Origin: Lucinisca nassula | Taxonomy: Eukaryota > Mollusca > Bivalvia > Lucinida > Lucinidae | Reading direction: 5' to 3' | NCBI GenBank assembly: GCA_963580285.1 | Contig: OY757014.1 | Span: forward strand, 18,392,088-18,456,087 | Length of the DNA: 64,000 bases | Position numbers and translations under genes: made by a program | The notes under the pieces: generated by a model | What the model saw: only the letters and a program-made list of their open reading frames with translations | Told to the model about the DNA's origin: nothing | The model's database searches: none | Shown: positions 56,567-64,000 of the stretch, in pieces | Layout: every line of letters starts with the position of its first letter | Numbering within the stretch: position 1 is the stretch's first letter

Positions 56567-57772
56567 ATGGATTTGGCAAGTAGCCAGGGCGACCACGTGG
56601 CGCAAACTGCGCAGGTGCAAGATGATTCTGACAACACTGGGGGCGCCGAGGGGGAAAAAGATAACCAACCCGGAAGTAAACAGAAAGTCGATGTGGTGGT
56701 GTCTAAATTAGCCACACAAATGGTGAACAAGTTGACCTCTCAGGCGGACAATTTTGTACAAGCTTCAAAGGACATAAAGACCCTAGCAGAAGCAGTAAAA
56801 TGCCTCAGAGAAGATATGAAATCATTAAAACGTAAACAAGAAGACCAGGGAGAAAACCCTCCTGCAAAAAGACATGCAGACACACAGGGGCCGACAGCCT
56901 CAACCTCACAGGAAGGAAATGGCTCACCGTCTTTGCAGATAACTTCAGATGGAGAGAACACAGATTCAGAAGACTCAGAAGATGAATTGGATAAGTTCTT
57001 AGAACAGGCTGAGGAGTCGAGAGAAGACAACCCTTATGTAGAGCTAGAGGATTTCTTCCAGGTAGAGGATGGAACAGGAGAAGCAGTTGGTGACCACATC
57101 GCTGGAATAAGCAACAGGGCCTTAAGGGGTACCAAGAACAAAAAAGAGGAGGAAAAATTTCAGAAAATAATGCAAAAACATCTGCGACCCAAAAACATTG
57201 AGAACCTTCAGGTTCCCAAGGTAGACGATCTCCTATGGCGCCAACTCAAGAGGGATGTGAAACAGGTGGATTATGTCCAACAGCAGGCCGTAACAGCCTA
57301 TGGCCAGGCCATGGTTCCATTAATCAAAATAATGGAAGCCACGGAGAAACACGACAAGACGGTTAACATACCATCTCTGGTATGTGACACATTCAAAATG
57401 CTCTCCTGGAACATAAAACAGACTAACCTAAAACGCCTTGAAAGAATTCAAAAAGAACTCCAGCCAAAGTACAGATCCCTATGTCAAGAGGGCCCATCAG
57501 CTACTAAGTTACTCGGGGATAATTTTCAAGAAGCGGCGAAAAAACTGGAAACCACAAAAGGAAATCTGACAGTTAGTGCAGGTCATTTTTTAGGGAGAAA
57601 AGGGGGCGACCGGAACCAGTCGTCCCACAAGTTCAGCAAACAAAGCCAGGGGCACAACTACAGACAACATCAAAAAGGGTCCAGATACAACAATTACCAC
57701 TACAACAACAACAAGGGCCAACAACAGCAGAACAACTTCAAGAAAAAGAATCAGCAATCTTCGAGAAAATAG
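56567..57772 (+). CDS. DIRS ORF1, Gag-like protein (401 aa)
   Basis: Expected to form the nucleoprotein particle in which the element RNA is reverse transcribed. The N-terminal ~45 residues are polar. Residues ~45-95 are likely coiled coil (SKLATQMVNKLTSQADNF and the following heptads). Residues ~115-180 are acidic. A helical region ~180-330 contains LRPKNIENLQVPKVDDLLW. The last ~70 residues are basic and rich in Gln, Asn, Tyr and Arg, fitting RNA binding. There is no CCHC knuckle, as usual for DIRS Gag. It is the first of three ORFs, 32 nt before the RT ATG. ATG at 56567 follows a possible splice acceptor. The call rests on position and composition, since DIRS Gag is poorly conserved. Confidence 0.82.
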   Translation: MDLASSQGDHVAQTAQVQDDSDNTGGAEGEKDNQPGSKQKVDVVVSKLATQMVNKLTSQADNFVQASKDIKTLAEAVKCLREDMKSLKRKQEDQGENPPAKRHADTQGPTASTSQEGNGSPSLQITSDGENTDSEDSEDELDKFLEQAEESREDNPYVELEDFFQVEDGTGEAVGDHIAGISNRALRGTKNKKEEEKFQKIMQKHLRPKNIENLQVPKVDDLLWRQLKRDVKQVDYVQQQAVTAYGQAMVPLIKIMEATEKHDKTVNIPSLVCDTFKMLSWNIKQTNLKRLERIQKELQPKYRSLCQEGPSATKLLGDNFQEAAKKLETTKGNLTVSAGHFLGRKGGDRNQSSHKFSKQSQGHNYRQHQKGSRYNNYHYNNNKGQQQQNNFKKKNQQSSRK

Positions 57773-57804
57773 ATTTAGTAGGTAGCTCTAACACATTTGT
57801 TCCA

Positions 57805-59922
57805 TTGAATTTTCCAGAATATCATGGAAAGTCTGACAAAAATGCAGAAATTTATGAATCCTTTAATCTGGAGAACACTCCTGATAATTTCGTAGCAGGA
57901 AAAACAAGGTTTTTCAAAAGAAACTGGTTCAAAATTACCCACAACAATTTTATCCGAAATACCATATGTGGTTATGAACTGGAGATGGATGAATTGCCTT
58001 CACAAAACAGGGTCCCAAAACCTATTACTTTCTCTTCAGACGAGAGAGATAGAATTGATAAAGAAATTAGCAGATTTTTACATTGTCAAATCATTGAAAA
58101 AGTAAATGGCACAACTAAGGGAGAATACCTCTCTAACATCTTTTTTCGACCTAAGAAAGATGGGAATATTAGGATCATTCTTAATCTGAAAAACCTTAAC
58201 AAGAACTACTTAGAAAAAATTCATTTTAAAATGGAGACTCTTCAATCAGCCATTGATGCGATGAGGAAGAACTGTTTCTTTGGGTCGGTTGACTTATCGG
58301 AAGCATTCTATTCCATTCCAATCAAAGAAACAGATAGGAAATATTTCAGATTCTTACATAACAATCAAAAGTACCAATTTACGGCATTAATCATGGGACT
58401 GACTCACTCGCCCCGCGTGTTCACAAAAATACTGAAACCAGTGTTCTCCAATTTAAGATCCAGAGGTCACATTAGTTCGGCATATATAGACGATTCATGC
58501 TTACAAGGATCAACTTATTCAAAATGCAAACAAAACATAAAAGATACTGTGACACTCATGGACTCATTGGGATTGACAGTACAACCAGAAAAATCGGTTT
58601 TAGAACCCACTCAACAGATCATATTTCTGGGGTTCTTACTATGCTCAGTAACTATGACAGTCAGACTACCGCCAGAAAGGTGTCAAGAAATTATTAACTT
58701 ATGTAGCAATGTTATCAAAGGAAAGCGTGTGACAATCAGAAAATTCTCAAAGTTAATTGGAAAGTTAGTCGCCACACAGCAAGGCGTAGAATTTGCTCCA
58801 CTTTACTATAAACCGTTAGAAAAAGTTAAAGAACTAGAACTTAAGAAACATCAGGGAAATTACAATAGTTACATGACTATTCCCAAAGACGTAATACCCA
58901 CAATTCAGTGGTGGATAGACAATGTTTCTGCCAGTTACAAATGTATATCTCATGGGACCCCAGAGTTAATTCTGTTTTCAGATGCTTCGAAGAAAGGCTG
59001 GGGTGCGTATAATGAAACAGAAAACATAAAAACTGGAGGAAAATGGTCAGTAACAGAACAAGAATCCCACATTAACATTCTGGAGCTCAAAGCTTGCCAG
59101 TTGTGCTTACACACATTTTGTAAGAACAGTGACAACTGTCATGTCAGAATATACATGGACAATACTACAAGTTGTGCCTACATCAATAAATTTGGTGGTC
59201 GCACTTCAGAATTAGACACTGTGGCTAGGGAAATATGGAGTTGGTGTATAGAAAGACATATTTATCTAAGTGCGGCACATGTTCCGGGAAAAGACAATTG
59301 TGAGGCAGACGCCGAGTCCAGAATGGAAAACGAGGATACAGAATGGTCACTAGATACAAACATTTTTGATTCCATTCATGAAACCTTCCCAGAGTTAACG
59401 GTGGACCTCTTCGCATCAAGGCTGAATAACAAGCTCCCAAAATATGTTTCACGAAAACCCGATCCAAATGCGTTTGCCATTGATGCTTTTTCGTTAACTT
59501 GGGATAATGACTTCTATTTCATGTTTCCACCTTTCAGCTTGCTTCCTCGGATCTTGCAGAAAATAGAAGAGGACAAAGCATCAGCAGTCCTAATAGCACC
59601 TCTGTGGCCTACACAAAGCTGGTGGCCCAGTCTTCTTCATCTGGTAGCAGGACAATGTTACAAGCTACCAAACACAAGACAAATTCTATATCTTCCACAC
59701 AAACCAGGACAACAACACCCAATGAAAAAGCTGATCCTGGGATGTTTTCCATTATCCGGGAAACCCTCAAAAATAGGGGAGTGCCAAAACAAGCCAGAGA
59801 ACTTATACTCAAATCATGGAGATCCTCAACAAAGAAACAGTACAATGGGTACATTTCAAAATGGTTTGACTTTTGCGGACAACAAATTAATCCCATTCAA
59901 CCCTCAATCAATGAAGTCTTAA
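57805..59922 (+). CDS. DIRS ORF2, reverse transcriptase-RNase H with C-terminal methyltransferase-like region (705 aa)
   Basis: Copies the element RNA into DNA. RT motifs: FRPKKDGNIRIILNLKNLN (~114-132), SVDLSEAFYSI with catalytic Asp163, and YIDDS with Asp229-Asp230. RNase H follows with Asp393 (FSDAS), Glu427 (NILELKA), Asp452 (YMDNT) and His492...Asp502 near VPGKDNCEAD. After ~530 comes VDLFASRLNNKLPKY, then FPPFSLLPRIL and LIAPLWPTQSWW, a region conserved in DIRS elements and often annotated as Dam-like methyltransferase. There is no protease or DDE integrase. The frame is fully open. Its last 319 nt overlap ORF3 in another frame. All catalytic acids are present, so it looks competent. 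Confidence 0.93.
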   Translation: MNFPEYHGKSDKNAEIYESFNLENTPDNFVAGKTRFFKRNWFKITHNNFIRNTICGYELEMDELPSQNRVPKPITFSSDERDRIDKEISRFLHCQIIEKVNGTTKGEYLSNIFFRPKKDGNIRIILNLKNLNKNYLEKIHFKMETLQSAIDAMRKNCFFGSVDLSEAFYSIPIKETDRKYFRFLHNNQKYQFTALIMGLTHSPRVFTKILKPVFSNLRSRGHISSAYIDDSCLQGSTYSKCKQNIKDTVTLMDSLGLTVQPEKSVLEPTQQIIFLGFLLCSVTMTVRLPPERCQEIINLCSNVIKGKRVTIRKFSKLIGKLVATQQGVEFAPLYYKPLEKVKELELKKHQGNYNSYMTIPKDVIPTIQWWIDNVSASYKCISHGTPELILFSDASKKGWGAYNETENIKTGGKWSVTEQESHINILELKACQLCLHTFCKNSDNCHVRIYMDNTTSCAYINKFGGRTSELDTVAREIWSWCIERHIYLSAAHVPGKDNCEADAESRMENEDTEWSLDTNIFDSIHETFPELTVDLFASRLNNKLPKYVSRKPDPNAFAIDAFSLTWDNDFYFMFPPFSLLPRILQKIEEDKASAVLIAPLWPTQSWWPSLLHLVAGQCYKLPNTRQILYLPHKPGQQHPMKKLILGCFPLSGKPSKIGECQNKPENLYSNHGDPQQRNSTMGTFQNGLTFADNKLIPFNPQSMKS

Positions 59923-60710
59923 AATTCTTATCTAACCTTTATGTAAAGGGATTACAATACAGGTCTCTGGGCACAGCTAGGTCTGCAATAAGCACCTTTC
60001 TAAAAACATGCAGTAATATAGATATTAATGAATATGAAGAAATTACAAGATTCATGAAAGGTGTATTTGTTGAAAGACCAGCTTTGCCCAGATATACCAC
60101 AACATGGTCAGTAGAGGATGTACTAAAATACATGAGCAAGACGCCAGCTAAAACCTTACTTCAGTTGTCATGCAAACTCAGTGTTTTATTTCTGTTACTG
60201 TCGGCACAAAGATGTCAAACGTTACATTTAATTGAAATACCAGACATAAAATTCACCAATGAGAAAGTTTTCATCGCGCCAAATCACTTATTGAAACAAT
60301 CAAGACCAGGGAAACATCTAGACATAATTGAATTCAAAGCTTACACCAAAGACAAACAATTGTGTATTGTCAACACTCTATCTTTGTATATAGATAGAAC
60401 CAGAAACCTTAGGAACAGTGATAAACTGCTAATCAGTACGATAAAGCCACACGGACCTGTATCAAAACAGACAGTTTCACGCTGGGTGAAAATATTATTA
60501 CAGGAAGCGGGCATAGATTTATCATTTAAGCCGCACAGCATTAGAGCGGCAGCCACCTCTAAAGCCAAACTTTCGGGGATTCCACTGGAAACCATTATGA
60601 AGACCGCAGGGTGGTCCAGTAGGTCTGTGTTTGCAGAGTTTTATAATAAACCTATTTCAAAGGAATCAAAAACGCTGCAGGATGGGGTATTAGATTCAAT
60701 TGTATCTTGA
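59604..60710 (+). CDS. DIRS ORF3, tyrosine recombinase (up to 368 aa)
   Basis: Replaces a DDE integrase: it should join the circular DNA copy to the chromosome by strand exchange. An N-terminal SAM-like core-binding domain (~60-160, KSWRSSTKKQYNGYISKWF) precedes the catalytic domain. Catalytic residues visible are Arg203 (SAQRCQTLHL), His311-x2-Arg314 (KPHSIRAAATSKA), Trp337 at the His/Trp position (TAGWSSRS) and the nucleophile Tyr347 (FAEFYNKP). The first ATG lies within ORF2; the ATG at residue 47 is an alternative start closer to the conserved domain. How it is translated from the overlap (re-initiation or separate transcript) is not evident. Frame intact. Confidence 0.93.
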   Translation: MAYTKLVAQSSSSGSRTMLQATKHKTNSISSTQTRTTTPNEKADPGMFSIIRETLKNRGVPKQARELILKSWRSSTKKQYNGYISKWFDFCGQQINPIQPSINEVLKFLSNLYVKGLQYRSLGTARSAISTFLKTCSNIDINEYEEITRFMKGVFVERPALPRYTTTWSVEDVLKYMSKTPAKTLLQLSCKLSVLFLLLSAQRCQTLHLIEIPDIKFTNEKVFIAPNHLLKQSRPGKHLDIIEFKAYTKDKQLCIVNTLSLYIDRTRNLRNSDKLLISTIKPHGPVSKQTVSRWVKILLQEAGIDLSFKPHSIRAAATSKAKLSGIPLETIMKTAGWSSRSVFAEFYNKPISKESKTLQDGVLDSIVS

Positions 60711-60835
60711 GATGACCCAGTGAGATGTCCGAAAGTTGGCATTCACATGTTTAAATATTAAAAACAGGATGTATATACATATATGATACAAATTGAGTTT
60801 CTGTTTTATTTATAAAGTATCATGCATCTCTGAAA

Positions 60836-60960
60836 TCTCTGTGAGGCACCTTAAGGAGCTATGTGAGAGACGAAATTGGAAAATTAAACGAGACTTACCA
60901 AAGGGAAGTTGAAGTTTAGTTGAAATTTCGTCGATCACAAGCTCCTTAGGGTGTCTCACA
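60836..60960 (+). repeat. DIRS internal complementary region (circle-junction copy)
   Basis: The first 41 bases (60836-60876) are the reverse complement of the element's left edge. The following 84 (60877-60960) are the reverse complement of its right edge, including the 51 bases beyond the inverted repeat. They meet at AAT (60874-60876), the complement of ATT. This is the template arrangement described for DIRS elements. Confidence 0.93.
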
Positions 60961-61020
60961 CCCACCCACCCAAACCCGATAAGTATGTGGGCATGATCCT
61001 TCATAAATCGGATCAGGATC

Positions 61021-61045
61021 TTGCTTCTTGGATTGCAAGAAGCAA
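61021..61045 (+). repeat. Perfect hairpin inside the DIRS 3' region
   Basis: TTGCTTCTTG, a 5-base loop, then CAAGAAGCAA. Lies between the internal complementary region and the right repeat, next to partial GATCAGGATC repeats. It may act in RNA folding or termination (inference). Confidence 0.8.
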
Positions 61046-61068
61046 CATCTTGATCCGGTCTCTGAAGA

Positions 61069-61194
61069 CTGATGAGTTCCTGGAAGTTGAGAAGCTGCGC
61101 ATCTCTCTGTGAGACACCCTAAGGAGCTTGTGATCGACGAAATTTCAACTAAACTTCAACTTCCCTTTGGTAAGTCTCGTTTAATTTTCCAATT
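61069..61194 (-). repeat. DIRS right inverted terminal repeat with 51-bp extension
   Basis: 61069-61143 pairs with the left repeat. 61144-61194 extends to ATT and is matched only by the internal complementary region. Confidence 0.92.
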
Positions 61195-61199
61195 TTATA

Positions 61200-62541
61200 C
61201 AAGGACTGTTCAAATATGAATGCAACTAAGCACATAAAAATGATTCCGTGAGAGATTTTGATGAAAAATTTATTTTGTCCCCTCAAAGTATTCCCCTTTA
61301 ACAGATATACAAACTTTCAGTCTTCTGATCCAATCATTGAATGCATTTTGGTAGTCTTTTCGAGGTATACTATGAAGGCACTGGAATATTGCAGAACCAA
61401 GGTGTTTGTGCTGTACAAATTTTCGACCAGAAAGGTATTTTTTCAGCCGCGGGAACAAAAAAAGTCACACGTGGCAAGTTCAGGGGAATATGTGGGGGTG
61501 AGGGAGTTCAACAACCTTTCCCTGCTTCAGATAGTCTTGCACAATGAACGCCTTGTGCGATGACGCATTGTCATGTAGCAATCTGACATTGGCCAAACCA
61601 GTTGTGGGTCTTCGTTCTTTGAAATATTTCTTCAATTTTCGAAGAACTTTATTCTTGTAAAACTTCGCATTTATAGATTTGCCTCTAGGCACAGCAACCT
61701 GAATAGCAGGGCCCTGATTTGAAAAGAATATGGCATACATTCCCTTCTTGACGCTCATGGTCCGCTTTGCAATGCATGGTCTTTTGCAATACTTTGTTGC
61801 CCATATTTTGTTCTGAATCTTTCGTTTTGGCTAAAAAAAGTGAACCCATGTCTCGTCACCTGTGACGACATTAGCGAAAGACTGTGCATTGTAATTTTGA
61901 AACTTTTTAAGCAACTTCTTGGCGCACTGAACGCGAGTCTTTTTCTGCTCATCTGTCAACAGATGGGGAATCCATCTAGCACAGATCTTTCTCATTTTCA
62001 AATCCCGTTTCAGGATTGTATGAGCTGCTCCTAATGAGATGCCAACCATACTAGCTATTTGCCTAGTGGTATATCGTGCATCGGTAGCAACTATTTTTCT
62101 TTCACTCTAGCAACCATCTTGGCAGATGTTGCTCTTTTCCGCCGACAATCATGTGGTGCATCTTCTGTTGAGCCTAGCCCACAGCTGAATTTCTTACACC
62201 AACGAAAAACTGTCGGAAAAGACATTTCATTATGCCCATAAACCGAACATATTTCATCAAAAATGTCTTTGCACCGTATACCAAGAATACAACGATTCTT
62301 AATATAGGACCGTATTTCAACAGCGTACTCTGACCTTCTTCCAACCATGTTTTGTATTAGTATACAAGAGTAGACAGTGTTTATCGAACAATATACATGG
62401 CTGAAGTGGACGGATTTTAACAGGTTTGGTATCAATGTATAGGTAAAATGTTTTTCTACGCTGTGATATTTATTTCCAGGTGATTTTCGCATTAGTGCAC
62501 GAGAAAACATTCTACTTGCATTCATATTTGAACAGTCCTCG
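61200..62541 (-). mobile_element. mariner-type transposon, 1.34 kb
   Basis: Inverted termini AGGACTGTTCAAATATGAAT at both ends with TA at 61198-61199 and 62542-62543. Length and target fit mariner. Contains the decayed transposase on the minus strand. Its right edge (minus-strand end) is only five bases from the DIRS end. Confidence 0.9.
61270..62348 (-). pseudogene. mariner transposase, inactivated
   Basis: On the minus strand the ATG at 62348 opens an HTH region (VGRRSEYAVEIRSYIKNRC, then TVFRWCKKF). Frameshifts occur near 62105, 61835 and 61470. Recognisable parts: IASMVGISLGAAHTILKR-like second HTH, WIPHLLTDEQK, catalytic VVTGDETWVHFF (first Asp), LLHDNASSHKA (second Asp), and after a frameshift SPELATCDF with the third Asp, giving a D,D34D-type triad. 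It ends FNDWIRRLKVCISVKGEYFE. It would cut and paste at TA when intact; several frame breaks make it dead. Confidence 0.9.
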
Positions 62542-63120
62542 TACAAATAAATGATTGCCATGAGGACATGAACATCTTAAAGCTACTGCGCTTAGTAACT
62601 TTAAAAAGAAAAAGGGACAGAAAAAAATAGTCAGGTTTATCCATTCACCTTAATATTTACATTTTCTTTTTGCATTTTGCTTTGTAGTTGCCTCTGGAGC
62701 TTCCTTAACTGGAACAAGATAACATAATTTGTCAATGTCATATTTTTTGTAATGAGCTGAAAGAAATTACTGTCTGGTGAACAAAGCTGATTTAATTGTC
62801 ATCGCTTCTTCCGAACAGAAACCACCTTATCCAGACAAATTATGTCCATTTTTATACCTACTCCCTTTATTGTTTACAATGCACAAATACCAAGAGATAT
62901 AACATTATAAGTCATGCCGTGCCTAACCAACAACAATTCAGGTTGAGACTTCATTCTACAAGGGCTGATGTGTTGCGAGCCTCGAATTGAAGGAGGTATG
63001 CAGAGATGCTCTTTTAATGTCCTACCTTTTTCTGACTATATAGGGCCGTGTACCCCAAGGACTGGTCGCATTTGGTCAGTTTATATCGACAAGGTAGCAC
63101 TCTAAAGTAAACCAGACAAG
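62542..63120. other. Unassigned stretch
   Basis: A CATCTTAAAGCTACTGCGC motif near 62571 recurs near 34903. No gene. The segment 63040-63120 may be the 5' end of the following mariner, but I cannot define a terminus. Confidence 0.45.
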
Positions 63121-63133
63121 CAGCTTTTGCAAA

Positions 63134-64000
63134 ATGGACAAAATCGGTGAAAGAGCAGTGAAAAGGTGGGTGGTGGAATTTAAGCAAGGCAGACAGAGCC
63201 TTGAGGATGACCCCATCCTGGAAGGCCTGTCAATGTTGCAACCCCAGAAATGGTCAATAAAGTCCATGATATTGTTATGACTGACAGACGAGTCACAGGA
63301 ACATATATAGCCAGTAGAATTGGCATTGAACAGGAAAGAGTATATTCCATTCTGACAGAGGATCTTGCAATGAGAAAGCACAGCAGGCACACATTAATTA
63401 ACCCTTTTTGTACCAAATTAAATCTTCCTCCTTATATATAGCAGGAGACCATTTCAAAATTTGGGGGTGTCAGGCTGTCTTTTCTTCAAAATTTATTTGG
63501 AAAATGGCAAAACTTTTTACAAACAGTGGAGGCCCTGATCAGACGCCGTGTTCTGCGGCGTCTGATCTGGGCCTGCACTGTTTGCCAGGCTACCTGTTTT
63601 TGGGTTTCTGGTACTAAATGGGTTAATATCGCATGGTAATCGTAACCTTTTTGAGGAAGATTCAGAGATTTGTCACTATGGATGAAACATGGGTCCATCA
63701 TTTTACCCCAGAGGCCAAACAACAATCAAAACAATGGAAGCACCCAGGCTCACCCCTGCCAAAGAAGGCAAAGACTGTTCCATCAGCTGGGAAGGTTATG
63801 GCCTCGGTTTTCTGGGATGCAGATGGTACGTATTCTGCTAATAGGGACAAACAGTCAATGGCACATACTATGCTTCACTTAATCTGATGCAGTTACTGGA
63901 AAATATTAAACTTAAGCGCCACGGAAAGCTCACAAAAGGTGTGTTGTTCCATCAGAATAATGCTTCTGTTCACAAGTCTGTCATTGCTATGGCTGCCATT
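63134..64000 (+). pseudogene. Second mariner transposase, interrupted by a MITE and cut by window end
   Basis: Opens MDKIGERAVKRWVVEFKQGR, a mariner N-terminal HTH. After a frameshift near 63232 it reads VATPEMVNKVHDIVMTDRRV and GIEQERVYSILTEDLAMRK. MITE A sits at 63398-63626, and ~70 nt normally present between the HTH and the core appear lost. The core resumes FVTMDETWVHHFTPEAKQQS with the first Asp. A second break near 63880 precedes LFHQNNASVHKS, where the family's second Asp (HDNA) is read as Asn. The rest lies beyond the window. It is clearly non-functional and a different lineage from the copy at 61200. Confidence 0.85.
63398..63626. mobile_element. MITE family A, copy 7, inserted in mariner
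   Basis: TTAACCCTTTTTGTACC to GGTACTAAATGGGTTAA, with TTAA at both edges. Stem GACGCCGTGTTCTGCGGCGTC. Its presence inside a coding remnant makes its boundaries clear. Confidence 0.92.

Larger units (their letters stand above)
55490..61194 (+). mobile_element. DIRS-type tyrosine-recombinase retrotransposon, apparently complete
   Basis: The 5.7 kb element has inverted terminal repeats (55490-55565 against 61069-61143), an internal complementary region (60836-60960) and three long ORFs without stops: Gag-like, RT-RNase H and tyrosine recombinase. It has no LTRs, no DDE integrase and no target duplication. This combination defines DIRS elements, which integrate as circles through the recombinase. 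The shared trinucleotide at both ends and in the internal region is ATT. Intact frames suggest recent activity. Confidence 0.93.

Noticed and set aside
57805..59922. Reverse transcriptase as part of an LTR retrovirus-like element
   Set aside because: There are no LTRs, protease or DDE integrase; the repeats are inverted and a tyrosine recombinase is present.
59604..60710. Tyrosine recombinase as phage or bacterial contamination
   Set aside because: It overlaps a DIRS reverse transcriptase and sits between matching terminal and internal repeats.

Overview
The window looks like nuclear DNA of a marine mollusc, most likely a bivalve. It is AT-rich and intron-sized, with almost no host coding sequence and a dense nest of transposons. 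Hairpin-ended tandem-core repeats of the 'pearl' type described in bivalves dominate, together with tRNA-derived SINEs and many TTAA-flanked MITEs. I recognise one host gene: a cAMP-specific phosphodiesterase 4 (PDE4/dunce) exon on the minus strand at 17926-18108, with good splice sites. A partial duplicate of its 3' end lies at 15594-15642. The window is therefore probably PDE4 intron and flanking sequence.

Layout. 1-11205: MITEs, then a 9.9 kb hAT-like element (1297-11197) bounded by CAGGGCTCTAGAA inverted termini and 8-bp repeats. It carries SINEs, a hairpin-ended element with a triplicated ~1 kb core (5920-9131) and CT microsatellites. 11206-19038: MITEs and SINEs around the two PDE4 exons. 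19039-26836: a ZBED-type hAT transposon with a two-exon, frameshifted transposase and a LINE fragment in its intron. 26837-38489: MITEs, SINEs, a 5'-truncated LINE and old pearl-like cores. 38490-55395: long pearl-like elements with ~120-170 bp tandem units, one containing a second hairpin-ended element and another splitting a MITE. A large inverted repeat around a LINE fragment sits at 49549-51583. 55490-61194: an apparently complete DIRS-type tyrosine-recombinase retrotransposon with Gag-like, RT/RNase H and recombinase ORFs, inverted terminal repeats and an internal complementary region. 61200-64000: two decayed mariner transposases, one interrupted by a MITE.

How the parts work together. 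The three DIRS ORFs form one system: capsid-like protein, reverse transcription, then circle integration by the recombinase at an ATT site that can be read at both ends and in the internal region. The hAT and mariner copies are broken. The MITEs, SINEs and hairpin-ended repeats encode no protein and would depend on enzymes from elsewhere. The most unusual pattern is a 55-85 bp palindrome present about 30 times inside MITEs with different termini; its arms vary in step, so complementarity is kept. All calls come from reading the sequence; no database search was run.
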